Shown here: positions 24,264-34,087 of the stretch, piece after piece
Position numbering within the stretch: the first letter of the stretch is position 1
Layout: each line of letters opens with the position of its first letter
From: an uncultured beta proteobacterium
GTDB lineage: Bacteria; Pseudomonadota; Gammaproteobacteria; Burkholderiales; Rhodocyclaceae
Direction of reading: 5' to 3'
Length of the DNA stretch: 64,000 bases
Assembly: GCA_903908065.1 (NCBI GenBank)
Contig: CAIVQO010000092.1
Coordinates: 1-64,000 of the forward strand
The notes under the pieces: model-generated
The model's input: only the letters and a program-made list of their open reading frames with translations
What the model was told of the DNA's origin: nothing
Databases searched by the model: none
Made by a program: the position numbers and the translations under genes

Positions 24264-24827
24264 ATGCCGCTGAACATTCCCAATCTGCTGACCTGGGCGC
24301 GCATACTTCTGATTCCTGTGGTTGTGGGCGTGTTCTACCTGCCGCTGAGCGGCGGAGAGCAGAATTTCATCGCCACTATCGCTTTCGTTGTTGCGGCAAT
24401 CACAGACTGGATTGATGGCTGGCTGGCGCGCAAGCTGAACCAGACGTCGGCATTCGGGGCCTTCCTCGATCCGGTGGCGGACAAATTGATGGTGGCGGCG
24501 GCGCTGGTGATGCTGGTCAAGCTCGATCGTGCCGATGCGATCCTGGCGTTCGTCATCATTGGTCGCGAGATCGCGATATCGGCCCTGCGCGAATGGATGG
24601 CGCATATCGGGGCGCGCAAGAGCGTGGCCGTTTCCGTCCTCGGCAAGCTGAAGACGATTGCTCAGATGACGGCGATTCCGATGCTGCTATGGCATGCCCC
24701 GATCGGGCCTTTGAACGTGGTTTGGCTCGGTACAGTGGCCTTGTGGATCGCTGCCTTGCTGACCTTGTGGTCGATGGGCTATTACCTGCGCAAAGCGTGG
24801 CCGGAAATTTCCGAGCGCAGTCGTTGA
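24264..24827 (+). CDS. pgsA: CDP-diacylglycerol-glycerol-3-phosphate 3-phosphatidyltransferase
   Basis: 187-residue inner-membrane enzyme of phosphatidylglycerol synthesis. The CDP-alcohol phosphotransferase motif is present with all acidic residues in DGWLARKLNQTSAFGAFLDP plus the following VADK. Five to six hydrophobic helices and the N-terminal IPNLLTWARILLIPVVVGVF are typical. uvrC-pgsA-tRNA order is common in proteobacteria. Its stop codon overlaps the -35 box of the tRNA promoter. Confidence 0.93.
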   Translation: MPLNIPNLLTWARILLIPVVVGVFYLPLSGGEQNFIATIAFVVAAITDWIDGWLARKLNQTSAFGAFLDPVADKLMVAAALVMLVKLDRADAILAFVIIGREIAISALREWMAHIGARKSVAVSVLGKLKTIAQMTAIPMLLWHAPIGPLNVVWLGTVALWIAALLTLWSMGYYLRKAWPEISERSR

Positions 24828-24851
24828 CAGCGTAAATGTCCCCGCTATAAT
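24824..24851 (+). promoter_or_regulatory. Sigma-70 promoter of the tRNA cluster
   Basis: Perfect -35 TTGACA (24824-24829) and perfect -10 TATAAT (24846-24851) with a 16-base spacer, 13 bases before tRNA-Gly. The run GCGCGG after the -10 resembles a GC-rich discriminator of stringently controlled stable-RNA promoters. Confidence 0.9.
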
Positions 24852-24864
24852 GCGCGGCTGTTTT

Positions 24865-24940
24865 GCGGCAGTAGCTCAGTTGGTAGAGCGCAACCTTGCC
24901 AAGGTTGAGGTCGAGAGTTCGAGACTCTTCTGCCGCTCCA
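24865..24940 (+). tRNA. tRNA-Gly (anticodon GCC)
   Basis: 76 nt with GCGGCAG/CTGCCGC acceptor stem, D arm GTAGCTCAGTTGGTAGAGC, anticodon loop TTGCCAA between CAACC and GGTTG, T arm with GTTCGAG, and encoded CCA. Confidence 0.97.
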
Positions 24941-24947
24941 GAATTCC

Positions 24948-24974
24948 GGGGGAAAGCCATGCTTTCCCCCTTTT
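24948..24974 (+). terminator. Terminator-like hairpin between tRNA-Gly and tRNA-Cys
   Basis: GGGGGAAAGC-CAT-GCTTTCCCCC is a perfect 10-bp stem followed by TTTT. It may end part of the transcripts or serve as a processing signal, since two more tRNAs follow without an obvious separate promoter. Confidence 0.7.
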
Positions 24975-24991
24975 AACTTCAAGTCCTTCGC

Positions 24992-25065
24992 GGCGCGATG
25001 GCAGAGTGGTTATGCAGCGGCCTGCAAAGCCGTGTACCTCGGTTCGATTCCGGGTCGCGCCTCCA
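24992..25065 (+). tRNA. tRNA-Cys (anticodon GCA)
   Basis: 74 nt with GGCGCGA/TCGCGCC acceptor stem, anticodon loop CTGCAAA between GCGGC and GCCGT, GGTTCGATTCC T arm, and encoded CCA after discriminator T. Confidence 0.96.
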
Positions 25066-25108
25066 GTATTCCTCCGCTTGGAGCCCTGGCTAAGGAGCCT
25101 CGGCTCAG

Positions 25109-25193
25109 GCCCGGATGGTGAAATTGGTAGACACAAGGGACTTAAAATCCCTCGCCGCAAGGCGTACCGGTTCGATTCCGGTTCCGGGCACCA
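25109..25193 (+). tRNA. tRNA-Leu (anticodon TAA)
   Basis: 85 nt with GCCCGGA/TCCGGGC acceptor stem, anticodon loop CTTAAAA between AGGGA and TCCCT, long variable arm CGCCGCAAGGCG, T arm GGTTCGATTCC and encoded CCA. Confidence 0.96.
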
Positions 25194-25247
25194 CCTAAAG
25201 CGCTTTTTCGGACCAACGCCCGTTTCGGGGATCGGTTCGTCGGAGGC

Positions 25248-26171
25248 TCAGCCAGAAAAGTAGCCGGCCCCTTTTTCTTCCAGAAGGCGCATCACCGCAG
25301 ATTTGCGGAAGACAAAGAGCTCCTCGGCGAGTTCATCCTCTGCGAGTTTGCGCAGGATTGCGGCGCGATCGATTCCGACCAGCGCCTCGACCTCGGCCAG
25401 ATCGACCAGTTCGAGCTCGCTGCGGATATAGCCGGCGAGGTCCTGATTCGCCGACTCCGGAAGGTTCTGCGCTTTCCTGACGATTTCCTCGTGATTGAAG
25501 CGGACCATCTGGTAGGCCGGCTTACCGTCATCGACCGTGACCACCTTGTCGTTGAGACGAACTTTGCGATAGCCGGGGCGGCCCGATTCGATGGTGATCA
25601 AGCTGAGCTTGAACATGTGCTTGAGCGTTGCGTTCACCTCCTGGCGGGAGTGACGCAGGATACGCATGCACTGGTCGACCACTTCGTCGATCGGCAGCGA
25701 AATCTCTGCTTCTCGTTCCCGCTTCAGTTTGTTGGACGCGACTTGCGGCGCAGCGATCAGTTCCAGCAGTTGCGCATAGGCCACCACCACGGATAACCCC
25801 ATCGCGTGACGCGCCACCAATTCGTCTTTGCGCTTGACCATGGCGATCAGGGTCCGCAGCATGTAGCGGACGATGGGTGAAGACTTGTCGATCAGTCGTT
25901 CCAGTGCGTCAGCTTCTATCACCTGGAATTCGCAGTAGGTCAAAGCCTTTGCCGTGGCACTGCGCGGTTCGGTTGATAGAAGGGCCATTTCCCCAAAGAA
26001 CTGGCCGCGCCCAAGGGTGGAAAGCACGACCTTGCGCTCGCCGCGCGTTATCGATATCTCAACTGACCCTTCCTTGATGACATACATGAAGGGATTGCCC
26101 ATCGACCCCTCGGAGAAGATCACTTCGCCGGGAGAGGCCGCTCGTGTGGGTAGCGATTGCTGTTGCGCCAT
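25248..26171 (-). CDS. Cyclic nucleotide-binding regulator with unusual C-terminal region
   Basis: 307 residues. Residues about 15-125 are a Crp/Fnr cyclic nucleotide-binding domain: GEVIFSEGSMGNPFMYVIKEGSVEI, GRGQFFGEMALLSTEPRSATA (phosphate-binding cassette with FGEMAL and R-SAT). Residues 150-215 may form a DNA-binding segment (EVVDQCMRILRHSRQEVNATLKHM then FKLSLITI). The last 90 residues (from about VRFNHEEIVRKAQNL) are acidic, helical and unfamiliar, so this is not a plain CRP. ATG 26171 is preceded by GAGGG; GTG 26180 is possible. A nucleotide cyclase gene lies 0.7 kb away. Confidence 0.75.
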   Translation of the reverse strand: MAQQQSLPTRAASPGEVIFSEGSMGNPFMYVIKEGSVEISITRGERKVVLSTLGRGQFFGEMALLSTEPRSATAKALTYCEFQVIEADALERLIDKSSPIVRYMLRTLIAMVKRKDELVARHAMGLSVVVAYAQLLELIAAPQVASNKLKREREAEISLPIDEVVDQCMRILRHSRQEVNATLKHMFKLSLITIESGRPGYRKVRLNDKVVTVDDGKPAYQMVRFNHEEIVRKAQNLPESANQDLAGYIRSELELVDLAEVEALVGIDRAAILRKLAEDELAEELFVFRKSAVMRLLEEKGAGYFSG

Positions 26172-26380
26172 GGATTGCACCCTCGATTCCGGGCGACCGC
26201 TGCCCTCTCATGACGCCAAGGCCGTGGCCGCAAATTCGTTCAATAAGCTGATCGAATCAGGATAAACCAAAGACGAGGCCCGCAACCTTGTGGAAACTAC
26301 GTGATTTCTGCGGGAAATACGAGGCGCGGCGGGAGATACAATAGGGCCGTCAACGCTTTCCGTGGCATTTCGGATCTATT

Positions 26381-26812
26381 GTGATCGTCCTCAACATTCT
26401 TTGTGATTCAGGCCATCGCTTCGAGGGCTGGTTCGCCTCGACCGACGCCTTTCGCAGCCAGTGTGAGCGGCAGCTCGTGAATTGCCCGCACTGCCAAACC
26501 TCGGATGTGCGCTTGCTGCCCTCCGCTCCGCACGTCCGGCGCAGCGTCGTTGCCTCTGCCGAAGCCGTGGCTGAGGCGCCTGCGGTCCCGACCGAACTTG
26601 CCGGCAAACTGTTCCAGGTGCTGGCGCAGGCCGCAAAACAGGCCGAGAACGTGGGCGAGCGCTTCCCTGAAGAGGCCCGACGAATCCACTATGACGAGGC
26701 GCCTGCCCGCAGCATTCGTGGCCGTGCCAGTGCCGAGGAAACCCTGGCATTGCTCGACGAAGGCATCATGGTCTTGCCGGCACCGGTCCCTCACGAGGAC
26801 GAGTTCCACTGA
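26381..26812 (+). CDS. DUF1178 family protein
   Basis: 143-residue conserved protein of unknown function. Begins at GTG 26381 with IVLNILCDSGHRFEGWFAS and carries the zinc-ribbon-like CERQLVNCPHCQTSDV pair, both hallmarks of DUF1178. The C-terminal half has GERFPEEARRIHYDEAPARSIRGRASAEE, conserved in the family, and an LLDEGI ending. It lies alone between two regulators on the opposite strand. Confidence 0.85.
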   Translation: MIVLNILCDSGHRFEGWFASTDAFRSQCERQLVNCPHCQTSDVRLLPSAPHVRRSVVASAEAVAEAPAVPTELAGKLFQVLAQAAKQAENVGERFPEEARRIHYDEAPARSIRGRASAEETLALLDEGIMVLPAPVPHEDEFH

Positions 26813-26830
26813 AGCGGCCTTAGCCGTGAC

Positions 26831-27928
26831 TCAGGTGGTCGCCACCGGTTCGAAAATTTTGACCGGGGTGGCAAAGCCTTTCAGCATTACTTCGCCAGCT
26901 TCCCGCATCGGTATCGTTGCCCCGGCGTTCAGGGCGGCTTGTTGTGCGATCAATATCTGACCGCCGCGTGCTTCGCTGCAAAGACGCGCGGCGAGATTGG
27001 TGACGCTGCCGATGGCGCCGTAATCGCGCCTGCCCTCGAAGCCTATGGCGCCAATGGTCGCCACCCCCTGTGCGATGCCGATCCCCATGGACAGCGAGTA
27101 GCCGCGCGCCTGCCATTGCAGTTGCAGACCGGCAAAGCGCTGCTGCATGTCGAGCGCCATGCGTACCGCCGTTCCCGCCGGATCGTCGATCTCCAGCGGA
27201 TCATTGAAAAATATCATCATGCCGTCGCCGGCAAAGCGTTCCAGCGTCGCGCCGCACTGCATGACAAGTTGCCCCATGGCGGCATGAAATTCGCCCAGCA
27301 CGCGCATCACTTCGTCGGCGCCGAACTCTTCGGTGAATGATGTGTAGCCGCGCAGATCCAGGAACACCACCACAATTTCACGACGGTGCGTCTTCAACGG
27401 ATCGTCTGCGTCCCCGGTCAACAACATATCCGCCACCGCCGGGGAAAAGAAGCGCCGCAGGCGACCGAAGCGCTCCACCTCGGCGACGCCGTCGGCAACG
27501 CGTTGCGCCAGCGATCGGTTGAGCTCCTCCAGTTCCATGGCCTGACGGCGCAGGGCCAAATGGTTGCGCACCCTAGCCATCAGGATCGGGGTGCTGATGG
27601 GCTTGGTCAGATAGTCGACCGCGCCCAGCGAGAGGCCATGTTCCTCGTTCTCCATTTCCGACATCGAGGTGACGAAGATGACCGGTATGTCATGGGTTGT
27701 CGGCTTTTCCTTTAGACGGGTGCAGACCTCGTAGCCGCTCATGTCGGGCATCATTACATCCAGCAGGATCAGATCCGGGGGAGGCTCGGACGAGGCTTGT
27801 GCCAGTGCCTTGGCGCCACAGTCGGCGGTGATGACCCGGTAGTGTGCTTGCAGCAGCTTCTGCAGCAGCAGCACATTCACCGGATGATCATCGACTACCA
27901 GGATCGTCGCGCTTTTCTCCGCGTTCAT
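26831..27928 (-). CDS. Response regulator with class III nucleotide cyclase domain
   Basis: 365 residues. The N-terminal receiver (about 8-125) has ATILVVDDHP, phospho-acceptor Asp in LILLDVMMPDMSGYEV, and the switch Lys in DYLTKPIS. After a helical linker (MELEELNRSLAQRVADGVAEVERF) comes a class III adenylate/guanylate cyclase domain (about 165-355): FLDLRGYTSFTEEFGADEVM with the first metal Asp, ERFAGDGMMIFFNDP with the second, and GIAQGVATIGAIGFEGRRDYGAIGSVTNLAARL. It should make cAMP (or cGMP) under control of a phosphorelay. No kinase is adjacent. ATG 27928 starts MNAEKSATILVVDD. Confidence 0.88.
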   Translation of the reverse strand: MNAEKSATILVVDDHPVNVLLLQKLLQAHYRVITADCGAKALAQASSEPPPDLILLDVMMPDMSGYEVCTRLKEKPTTHDIPVIFVTSMSEMENEEHGLSLGAVDYLTKPISTPILMARVRNHLALRRQAMELEELNRSLAQRVADGVAEVERFGRLRRFFSPAVADMLLTGDADDPLKTHRREIVVVFLDLRGYTSFTEEFGADEVMRVLGEFHAAMGQLVMQCGATLERFAGDGMMIFFNDPLEIDDPAGTAVRMALDMQQRFAGLQLQWQARGYSLSMGIGIAQGVATIGAIGFEGRRDYGAIGSVTNLAARLCSEARGGQILIAQQAALNAGATIPMREAGEVMLKGFATPVKIFEPVATT

Positions 27929-27952
27929 GGGTTCGCCCGCCTGCACCAGAAT

Positions 27953-28903
27953 TCACTGCGCATTGTATTGAAGCCTGGGCCCGGCGACGACCCGTGGCTC
28001 GAAATGAAACAGCCGGGGATTGCGTCGATCGACCGTCGCCTTGGTCCAGCCGAAGGATGGTGAGCCATGCGTCTCCACCCGGGTGAAGTTGGCTACGGTC
28101 TGGCCGGTATCGGGGTCTTCGAGGGGCTGATCGATGCGCTGGTGATGGGTATCGCCATGGACCAGCACTACCTGCCCGGGAAAATTCCGAGTCTCCGCAC
28201 GCAATTGTTCGAGAAATTGTCGATATCCCGAGGGCGGGTGGCCGGCATTTGCGGCCTGAAACCCCGGGTTTCCCTGGATGACGATCAGGATGCCTGACAG
28301 CTTTTTGCGGCGCGCCTGCGCAAACGACTGCTCCAGCCACGCGGTGTTTGCCAGGCTGCGACCGATGAACTCAGCGCGATCCGGTGCATCGTGGTTGTTG
28401 TTGGTGCCCGGGATGTTCAGCGTCACAAACAGTACCGGCCCGGTTTCCCAGCGTGAATTTTCCCGGTAGGTGGAAAATACTGCCTGTGCGCTTTGGCGCT
28501 CGAGCACCAAACGACGCTTGCCGAGCGTGAGATCGTCGGGGAAAAACAATTGACGGAGCTTTGCCAGGCGTTCCAGGGGCTGGTATCCGCCGTTGCTGCG
28601 TCGATGGCAGTCGGTCCACTCATTGTCGCCCGGCACATAGATCAAGGGATGGACGGAGTTGGCGAAGACTCCGTGAATGTCCGCAAAGGCCTTGTCGCTA
28701 CACTCGTCCGATCCGCTCTTTATGTCTCCGTCGTGGATCACGAAGGCGAGGTTCTCGCGATCCATATCGGCGATCAGATCGGGCAGGTGCAGGCGTTCCC
28801 ACTGGGTATAGGGCGTGTCGCCGAAGAGGCCGAACGAGAAGCTGTCTGCCTGTGCCGGCAGGGCCAGCAGCACGCCGAGAAGCAGAAGCAGTGTTGGCCT
28901 CAC
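27953..28903 (-). CDS. Exported metallophosphoesterase-like protein
   Basis: 316 residues with a signal peptide ([18 protein letters not shown], cleavage near residue 19). The mature part looks like a calcineurin-type phosphoesterase: [40 protein letters not shown] and [14 protein letters not shown] provide the metal-binding Asp/His/Asn set in order. Substrate unknown, likely periplasmic. GTG 28903 overlaps the mutS stop in GTGA, so the gene is read through from mutS. Confidence 0.8.
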   Translation of the reverse strand: MRPTLLLLLGVLLALPAQADSFSFGLFGDTPYTQWERLHLPDLIADMDRENLAFVIHDGDIKSGSDECSDKAFADIHGVFANSVHPLIYVPGDNEWTDCHRRSNGGYQPLERLAKLRQLFFPDDLTLGKRRLVLERQSAQAVFSTYRENSRWETGPVLFVTLNIPGTNNNHDAPDRAEFIGRSLANTAWLEQSFAQARRKKLSGILIVIQGNPGFQAANAGHPPSGYRQFLEQLRAETRNFPGQVVLVHGDTHHQRIDQPLEDPDTGQTVANFTRVETHGSPSFGWTKATVDRRNPRLFHFEPRVVAGPRLQYNAQ

Positions 28904-31479
28904 GTCTTGGCCAGGCGCACCAATTGGTAAAGCCGGTCGAGCGCCTCGCGCGGGCTCAAGTCGTCGGGATTCAGGTCGCGCAGTGCATCCAGCGCCGGGT
29001 GCGGCGGCTCGGGCAGGGGCGGGGCGCTGGCAAACAGATCGGGCTGTTGCAAGGAACCCGCCTCGCGATTCTCCAGCAGCGTCAGGCGCCGCCGGGCTTC
29101 GCGCACCACAGCCGGCGGCATCCCGGCCAGTGCTGCAACCTGCACGCCATAGCTTTGCGACGCCGGGCCTTCCTCAACCGCATGGAGGAAGATGATCTTG
29201 TGGCCATGCTCGACAGCGTCGAGGTGGATGTTGGCGCAGATCGGCGAATCCTGCGCCAGGCGCGTCAGTTCGAAGTAATGCGTCGAGAAGAGGGAAAAGG
29301 CGCGGTTCTTTTCCAGCAGGTGACGGGCGATGGCAAAGGCCAGGGCCACGCCGTCGAAGGTCGAGGTGCCGCGCCCGATCTCGTCCATCAGCACCAGCGA
29401 CTTTTCAGTCGCGCCATTCAGGATGGCGGCGGCCTCGGTCATTTCGACCATGAAGGTCGAGCGCCCGGAGGCCAGGTCATCCGAAGCGCCGATGCGCGTG
29501 TAGATGGCGTCGATTGGTCCCAGGCGGCAATGCGCTGCGGGGACGAAGCTGCCGCAATGGGCGAGCAAAACAATCAGGGCCGCCTGGCGCATATAGGTGG
29601 ATTTGCCGCCCATGTTGGGGCCGGTGATCAGCAGCATGCGGCGTTGGGCAGCGAAACGGGTGTCGTTGGCGATGAAACTGTCGACCTGCCGCTCGACCAC
29701 CGGGTGGCGCCCGGCGTCGATCTCGATCAGCGCCTCGTCGACGAACTCCGGCTGTCGGTAGTCATGCAGCATGGCGACGGTGGCAAAGGCGGTCAGGCCA
29801 TCGAGTTCGGCGATGGCACGAGCGATTTTCTGCAACTGCGGAATATGCGTTGCCAGTGCGCCCAGCAGTTCTTCCCAGAGCTGCTTTTCCAGGGCCAGGG
29901 CGCGTTCGTTGGCGGACAGGGCTTTGTCCTCGAAGGCCTTGAGTTCCGGCGTGATGTAGCGCTCGGCGTTCTTCAGCGTCTGGCGGCGGCGGTAATCTTC
30001 GGGGATCTTGTCCACGTTGGCGTGAGTGACCTCGATGTAAAAGCCATGCACCTTGTTGAACTCGACCTTGAGGCTGGCGATACCGCTGCGTTCGCGCTCG
30101 CGCGCTTCGAGCTCAATCAGGAAAGCGCCGCAGTTGTCCTGGATCGCGCGCAGCTCATCGAGGTCCGCGCTGTAGCCCGGCGCTATCACGCCGCCATCGC
30201 GCAGCAAGGCACCTGGTTCGGCCGCGACAGCGTCGTTGAGCAGCGAGAGGCAGGCCTGGGGTGTGGCGAGCGCGGCGAGCAGTTCGTTGAGCCGCGTCGC
30301 CGTAGTCTGGGCGCCGACTATTGGCCGGATCCGGTCCAGGCGCCCGAGGCTGTCGCGCAGCGCGGATAGGTCGCGTGGGCGGGCATTTTTCAGCGCGATG
30401 CGGGCCGCGATGCGTTCAATGTCGGCGAAGCCGGCCAAGGCCTCGCTCAACGCCGTTGCCGGCCCGCTGCCAGACTCTCCGATCAGCGCCGCGACGGCGT
30501 CGTGGCGCGCTGACGGAATGCGGCGGTCGGTGGAAGGATGGTGCAGGCAGTGGCGCAACCAGCGCGAACCCATGCTGGTGGCACATCGGTCGAACAACGA
30601 GAGCAGGGTGGGTGCCGGCTCGCCGCGCAAGGTTTCCGAGATTTCAAGATTGCGCCGGGTTGCGGCATCCAGGCGCAGGTAGCTGCCCTCGTGCTCGACA
30701 CCCAATTGCGTGACGTGGGACAAGGCCTGGAACTGCGTGGCCTGGGCGTAACGGTAGAGCGCACCGGCCGCGGCCAGCGCCAGCGTTTCTCCGCCGACGC
30801 CGAAACCGGCGAGGTCGCGGGTGCCGAAGTGTTCTGCCAGCGCATGGCTTGCCGCACGTTCGTCGAAATGCCAGTCGGGCAGGTGTTGCACCACCGCGCG
30901 CGATTCCGGCAGGTCGCCTCGCTGGCCATCAGGTAGCAGCAGCTCTGCCGGACGCAGGCGTTCGAAGTGGGCGGCGAGGGCGTCGACGCTGGTTTCCAGC
31001 AGGCGCATGTCGCCATTGGCCAGATTGAGCCAGGCCAGACCGGCGCGCTGGCGGTCGATGGCGAGCGCCAGCAGAAGGCTTTCCGCGCGCTCGTCGAGCA
31101 GGTTGGCATCGGTCAGCGTGCCGGGGGTGACGATGCGGGTGACTGCCCGATCCACCGGACCCTTGGCTTGGGCCGGATCGGAGATCTGCTCGCAGATGGC
31201 GACGGAAACGCCGAGCTTGACCAGCTTGGCCAGGTAGCCGTCGGCCGCGTGGTAGGGAATGCCCGCCATGGCGATCGGCTTGCCGGCCGACTGGCCGCGC
31301 GCGGTCAGCGTGATGTCGAGCAGGCGGGCGGCGCGTTCCGCGTCTTCGTAGAACAGCTCGTAGAAGTCCCCCATGCGGAAGAACAACAGCTTGTCCTCGT
31401 GCTGCGCCTTGTGGCGCAACCACTGCTGCATGACCGGGGTATGAACCGCCAGTTCGGCGGCGCCGGGTACGGCCGCCAT
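28900..31479 (-). CDS. mutS: DNA mismatch repair protein MutS
   Basis: 859 residues. ATG 31479 was chosen because it starts 10 bases after the preceding stop and gives a short leader; the frame is open to 31524. The mismatch-contacting Phe and Glu are in [18 protein letters not shown]; the ATPase has Walker [10 protein letters not shown], the ABC-type region [18 protein letters not shown], Walker [17 protein letters not shown] and the His in [10 protein letters not shown]-terminal tail with PDLFAS and [20 protein letters not shown] is the MutS dimer/tetramer region. Confidence 0.96.
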   Translation of the reverse strand: MAAVPGAAELAVHTPVMQQWLRHKAQHEDKLLFFRMGDFYELFYEDAERAARLLDITLTARGQSAGKPIAMAGIPYHAADGYLAKLVKLGVSVAICEQISDPAQAKGPVDRAVTRIVTPGTLTDANLLDERAESLLLALAIDRQRAGLAWLNLANGDMRLLETSVDALAAHFERLRPAELLLPDGQRGDLPESRAVVQHLPDWHFDERAASHALAEHFGTRDLAGFGVGGETLALAAAGALYRYAQATQFQALSHVTQLGVEHEGSYLRLDAATRRNLEISETLRGEPAPTLLSLFDRCATSMGSRWLRHCLHHPSTDRRIPSARHDAVAALIGESGSGPATALSEALAGFADIERIAARIALKNARPRDLSALRDSLGRLDRIRPIVGAQTTATRLNELLAALATPQACLSLLNDAVAAEPGALLRDGGVIAPGYSADLDELRAIQDNCGAFLIELEARERERSGIASLKVEFNKVHGFYIEVTHANVDKIPEDYRRRQTLKNAERYITPELKAFEDKALSANERALALEKQLWEELLGALATHIPQLQKIARAIAELDGLTAFATVAMLHDYRQPEFVDEALIEIDAGRHPVVERQVDSFIANDTRFAAQRRMLLITGPNMGGKSTYMRQAALIVLLAHCGSFVPAAHCRLGPIDAIYTRIGASDDLASGRSTFMVEMTEAAAILNGATEKSLVLMDEIGRGTSTFDGVALAFAIARHLLEKNRAFSLFSTHYFELTRLAQDSPICANIHLDAVEHGHKIIFLHAVEEGPASQSYGVQVAALAGMPPAVVREARRRLTLLENREAGSLQQPDLFASAPPLPEPPHPALDALRDLNPDDLSPREALDRLYQLVRLAKT

Positions 31480-31489
31480 GGGCGACGGC

Positions 31490-32296
31490 TCAGGCAGGCA
31501 GCGCGGCCGTTCGGTGCGGCGCAATGAGTTGCAGCAATTGGCCGAAGACCTTCGGGTTGCCGCCGACGATGTTGCCGGTCGCCATGTAGTTCGGTTCGCC
31601 CGCCAGGTCGCCCACCAGGCCGCCGGCTTCGGTGATCAGCAGGCTGCCGGCTGCCATGTCCCAGGGTGAAAGGCCGAGTTCCCAGAAGCCATCCATACGA
31701 CCGCAGGCCACCCAGGCCAGGTCGAGTGCTGCCGCGCCGGGACGGCGCATGCCGGCCGTCTTGCGCGCGACATCGCGGAAGATCGCCAGGTAGGCTTCGA
31801 TGTGGTCGAACATGCGAAACGGAAAGCCGGTGCCGATCAGGGCTTCGTCGAGCCGGGTGCGCTTGCTGACCCGGATGCGCTTGTCGTTGAGGAAGGCGCC
31901 GCCGCCGCGAGTGGCAGTAAACAGTTCATTGCGGTTCGGATCGAAAACCACCGCCTGGGTCATCTGGCCCTTGTGCGCCAGTCCGATCGAGATGGCATAT
32001 TGCGGCAGGCCGTGGATGAAGTTGGTGGTGCCGTCCAGCGGATCGATGATCCACTGGTATTCGGAGTCGGCGCTGGTGCCGGCCAGGCCGGACTCCTCTG
32101 CTAAAATTCCGTGCGCTGGATAGGCGTCGCGCAGGACGCTGAGGATGGCGGCTTCGGCCGCGCGATCCACCTCGGTGACGAAGTCGCTCTGGCGCTTGAC
32201 GTCGATCTTGAGCTTGTCGATGTCGAGGCTGGCGCGATTGATGATTTTGGCAGCCTCGCGGGCGGCCTTGACGGCGATGTTCAGCGTGGGATGCAT
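31490..32296 (-). CDS. suhB: Inositol-1-monophosphatase
   Basis: 268-residue lithium-sensitive phosphatase family. Metal-binding motifs: [24 protein letters not shown], and the late [35 protein letters not shown] 32296 ([19 protein letters not shown]) fits SuhB N-termini; the open frame extends to 32326. It is divergent from trmJ, an arrangement also found in Escherichia coli, where SuhB additionally assists ribosomal RNA antitermination. Confidence 0.93.
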   Translation of the reverse strand: MHPTLNIAVKAAREAAKIINRASLDIDKLKIDVKRQSDFVTEVDRAAEAAILSVLRDAYPAHGILAEESGLAGTSADSEYQWIIDPLDGTTNFIHGLPQYAISIGLAHKGQMTQAVVFDPNRNELFTATRGGGAFLNDKRIRVSKRTRLDEALIGTGFPFRMFDHIEAYLAIFRDVARKTAGMRRPGAAALDLAWVACGRMDGFWELGLSPWDMAAGSLLITEAGGLVGDLAGEPNYMATGNIVGGNPKVFGQLLQLIAPHRTAALPA

Positions 32297-32391
32297 GATT
32301 ATTGCGGGACGGGCTGGCGGTCGCACTGGGCGAACAGGTCCGCAATTCTATCCCGGGATGCCGTCCCGGCCCAGCGGGAAACGGACCTGAA

Positions 32392-33186
32392 ATGAACACC
32401 ACGAATTTCACTGCCAGCCCTGTCTTCGCGCGGACGCGAATTGTCCTCTCGCATCCCAGCCATCCGGGAAACATTGGCGCCGCCGCACGGGCGATGAAGA
32501 CCATGGGGCTGTCTCGCCTGGTGCTGGTCAATCCGCGCGAATTTCCCCATGCCCAAGCCGATGCCATGGCGGCCGGCGCGGTCGATGTGCTGGCCAATGC
32601 GGAAATTGTCGATTCGCTGGGCGCCGCCCTGCAGGGAACGGTGCTGGCCGTGGCGCTGACAGCGCGTCGGCGCGAGCTGGCGGCCCCAGCGCTCTGGGTG
32701 CGCGACGCCGCTTCCGAGGTGGTGCGTACCGCCGCCAGCGGGGACGTGGCGCTGGTCTTCGGCAACGAGACCTCGGGGCTATCCAATGAGGAACTGGCGC
32801 TATGTGCGCGCTGGGCCACGGTGCCGGTGGACCCTGCATTCAGTTCGCTGAATCTCGCCGCTGCGGTGCAGTTGATGGCCTACGAATTGCGCATGGCGGC
32901 GCTTGACCCCGGCGCACCACCGGCGATCTCGGGCGCCGGGATGGCAGCCAGCCATGAAGACGTTGAGGGGCTGATCGCGCATATCGAGCGGGCGGCCATC
33001 GGCTCCGGCTTCCTCGATCCCGCCAGTCCCAAGCGCTTGATTCCGCGCCTGCGTCGCCTGCTGTCGCGCGCCGGACCGGAGCGAGAAGAAATCAATATCC
33101 TGCGCGGCCTGTTTGCCGCCTTGGAGGAACCCCTGCACGGCGCCACGCCGGAATTCCTCAAACGCCGTTTCCGCGACGGAAAATAA
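32392..33186 (+). CDS. trmJ: tRNA (cytidine/uridine-32-2'-O)-methyltransferase
   Basis: 264-residue SPOUT methyltransferase. Seen: LSHPSHPGNIGAAARAMKTM at residues 17-36, VFGNETSGLSNEELALC and the knot segment PVDPAFSSLNLAAAVQLMAY that binds S-adenosylmethionine, then a C-terminal helical extension typical of TrmJ. ATG 32392 was chosen over the open frame from 32302 because it gives the normal length. It precedes cysE and iscR as in the suhB-trmJ-iscR order of many proteobacteria. Confidence 0.92.
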   Translation: MNTTNFTASPVFARTRIVLSHPSHPGNIGAAARAMKTMGLSRLVLVNPREFPHAQADAMAAGAVDVLANAEIVDSLGAALQGTVLAVALTARRRELAAPALWVRDAASEVVRTAASGDVALVFGNETSGLSNEELALCARWATVPVDPAFSSLNLAAAVQLMAYELRMAALDPGAPPAISGAGMAASHEDVEGLIAHIERAAIGSGFLDPASPKRLIPRLRRLLSRAGPEREEINILRGLFAALEEPLHGATPEFLKRRFRDGK

Positions 33187-33189
33187 AAC

Positions 33190-33218
33190 TTGATCTTTCC
33201 GCTCGGGAATTTTAACAT
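33190..33218 (+). promoter_or_regulatory. Candidate sigma-70 promoter of cysE
   Basis: TTGATC (33190-33195), 17-base spacer, TAACAT (33213-33218), in an AT-rich patch 26 bases before the cysE ATG and just after the trmJ stop. Confidence 0.5.
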
Positions 33219-33244
33219 TTCAAAAAATCCTAATAAATTCATCC

Positions 33245-33997
33245 ATGTTTGCTCGTTTGCGTGAAGACATTGCCTGCGTTTTCGAACGCGATCCAGCCGC
33301 CCGTTCCACCTGGGAGGTGCTGACCTGCTATCCGGGCTTTCATGCCCTTACCCTGCACAGGGTTTCGCACTGGCTGTGGTCGGCGCGGCTGCGCTGGATG
33401 GCGCGCGCGCTGTCGCATTTCACGCGCTGGATTACGGGTATCGAGATTCATCCGGGGGCGACGATCGGGCGTCGCGTGTTCATTGACCATGGCATGGGTG
33501 TGGTGATAGGAGAGACCGCTGTCATTGAAGATGAATGCACGCTGTATCACGGCGTGACGCTGGGTGGAACCTCGTGGAACAAGGGCAAGCGCCATCCGAC
33601 TCTGAAGCCCGGTGTGGTGATTGGTGCCGGCGCCAAGGTGCTGGGACCGATCACGCTGGGCGCGGGGGCGAAGGTCGGCTCGAACGCGGTGGTGGTGCGC
33701 GACGTGCCTCCCGGCGCTACGGCAGTTGGGATTCCGGCGCGGATCATTGAGGACCGTAGCGAGATCGATCGCGAGGTGAAGGCGGGCCAGATGGGCTTCT
33801 CGGCCTATGCGGTGACCCGCGCCGAAGACGATCCGGTGACACATGCGATTCACGGTTTGCTGGATCATGCCGTGGAAACCGATCGGCGTATCGATGCCTT
33901 GCTGAAAACCATGGAGCGTTGCGGGGTCAAGCTGGAGGATGACGTGGCGACCGCCGACAATTTCGATCCAAAATTAATCTCGAAAATAGTTGACTAA
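33245..33997 (+). CDS. cysE: Serine O-acetyltransferase
   Basis: 250-residue enzyme making O-acetylserine, the carbon acceptor for cysteine. The left-handed hexapeptide repeat region is plain ([20 protein letters not shown] then [40 protein letters not shown]), with GIEIHP ahead of it and [15 protein letters not shown] after. Its C-terminus is longer than in short epsC-type enzymes. It stands directly before iscR, consistent with cysteine supply to the cysteine desulfurases. Confidence 0.94.
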   Translation: MFARLREDIACVFERDPAARSTWEVLTCYPGFHALTLHRVSHWLWSARLRWMARALSHFTRWITGIEIHPGATIGRRVFIDHGMGVVIGETAVIEDECTLYHGVTLGGTSWNKGKRHPTLKPGVVIGAGAKVLGPITLGAGAKVGSNAVVVRDVPPGATAVGIPARIIEDRSEIDREVKAGQMGFSAYAVTRAEDDPVTHAIHGLLDHAVETDRRIDALLKTMERCGVKLEDDVATADNFDPKLISKIVD

Positions 33998-34010
33998 AAC
34001 ACTCGGCTCC
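33986..34010 (+). promoter_or_regulatory. IscR-type binding site 1
   Basis: 25-base site beginning ATAGTTGACTA and containing ACTCGG at positions 16-21, matching the layout of type 1 IscR boxes. Lies at the very end of cysE, about 80 bases before iscR. Confidence 0.7.
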
Positions 34011-34014
34011 CCAT

Positions 34015-34039
34015 ATAGTTGATGGAAATGCTCGGGTAT
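34015..34039 (+). promoter_or_regulatory. IscR-type binding site 2
   Basis: 25-base site beginning ATAGTTGAT and ending GCTCGGGTAT, aligned base for base with site 1 and displaced by 29 bases. The final GGTAT is closer to the type 1 consensus than in site 1. Expected to mediate [2Fe-2S]-IscR autorepression. Confidence 0.7.
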
Positions 34040-34087
34040 TGGCTCCCGGCGCATTTCCCGAGTGCAGTAAACCTACGGAGAGTAGAC

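Noticed and set aside
30300-30327. Degenerate repeat copy inside mutS (AGTCGGCGC and ACGGCGA blocks on the minus strand)
   Set aside because: The middle seven bases do not match; about 18 of 26 positions agree, too weak to count without a genome-wide model.
32058-32080. Degenerate repeat copy in suhB (AGTCGGCGCTGG)
   Set aside because: Only the central 12 bases match, and both flanks differ from the consensus.
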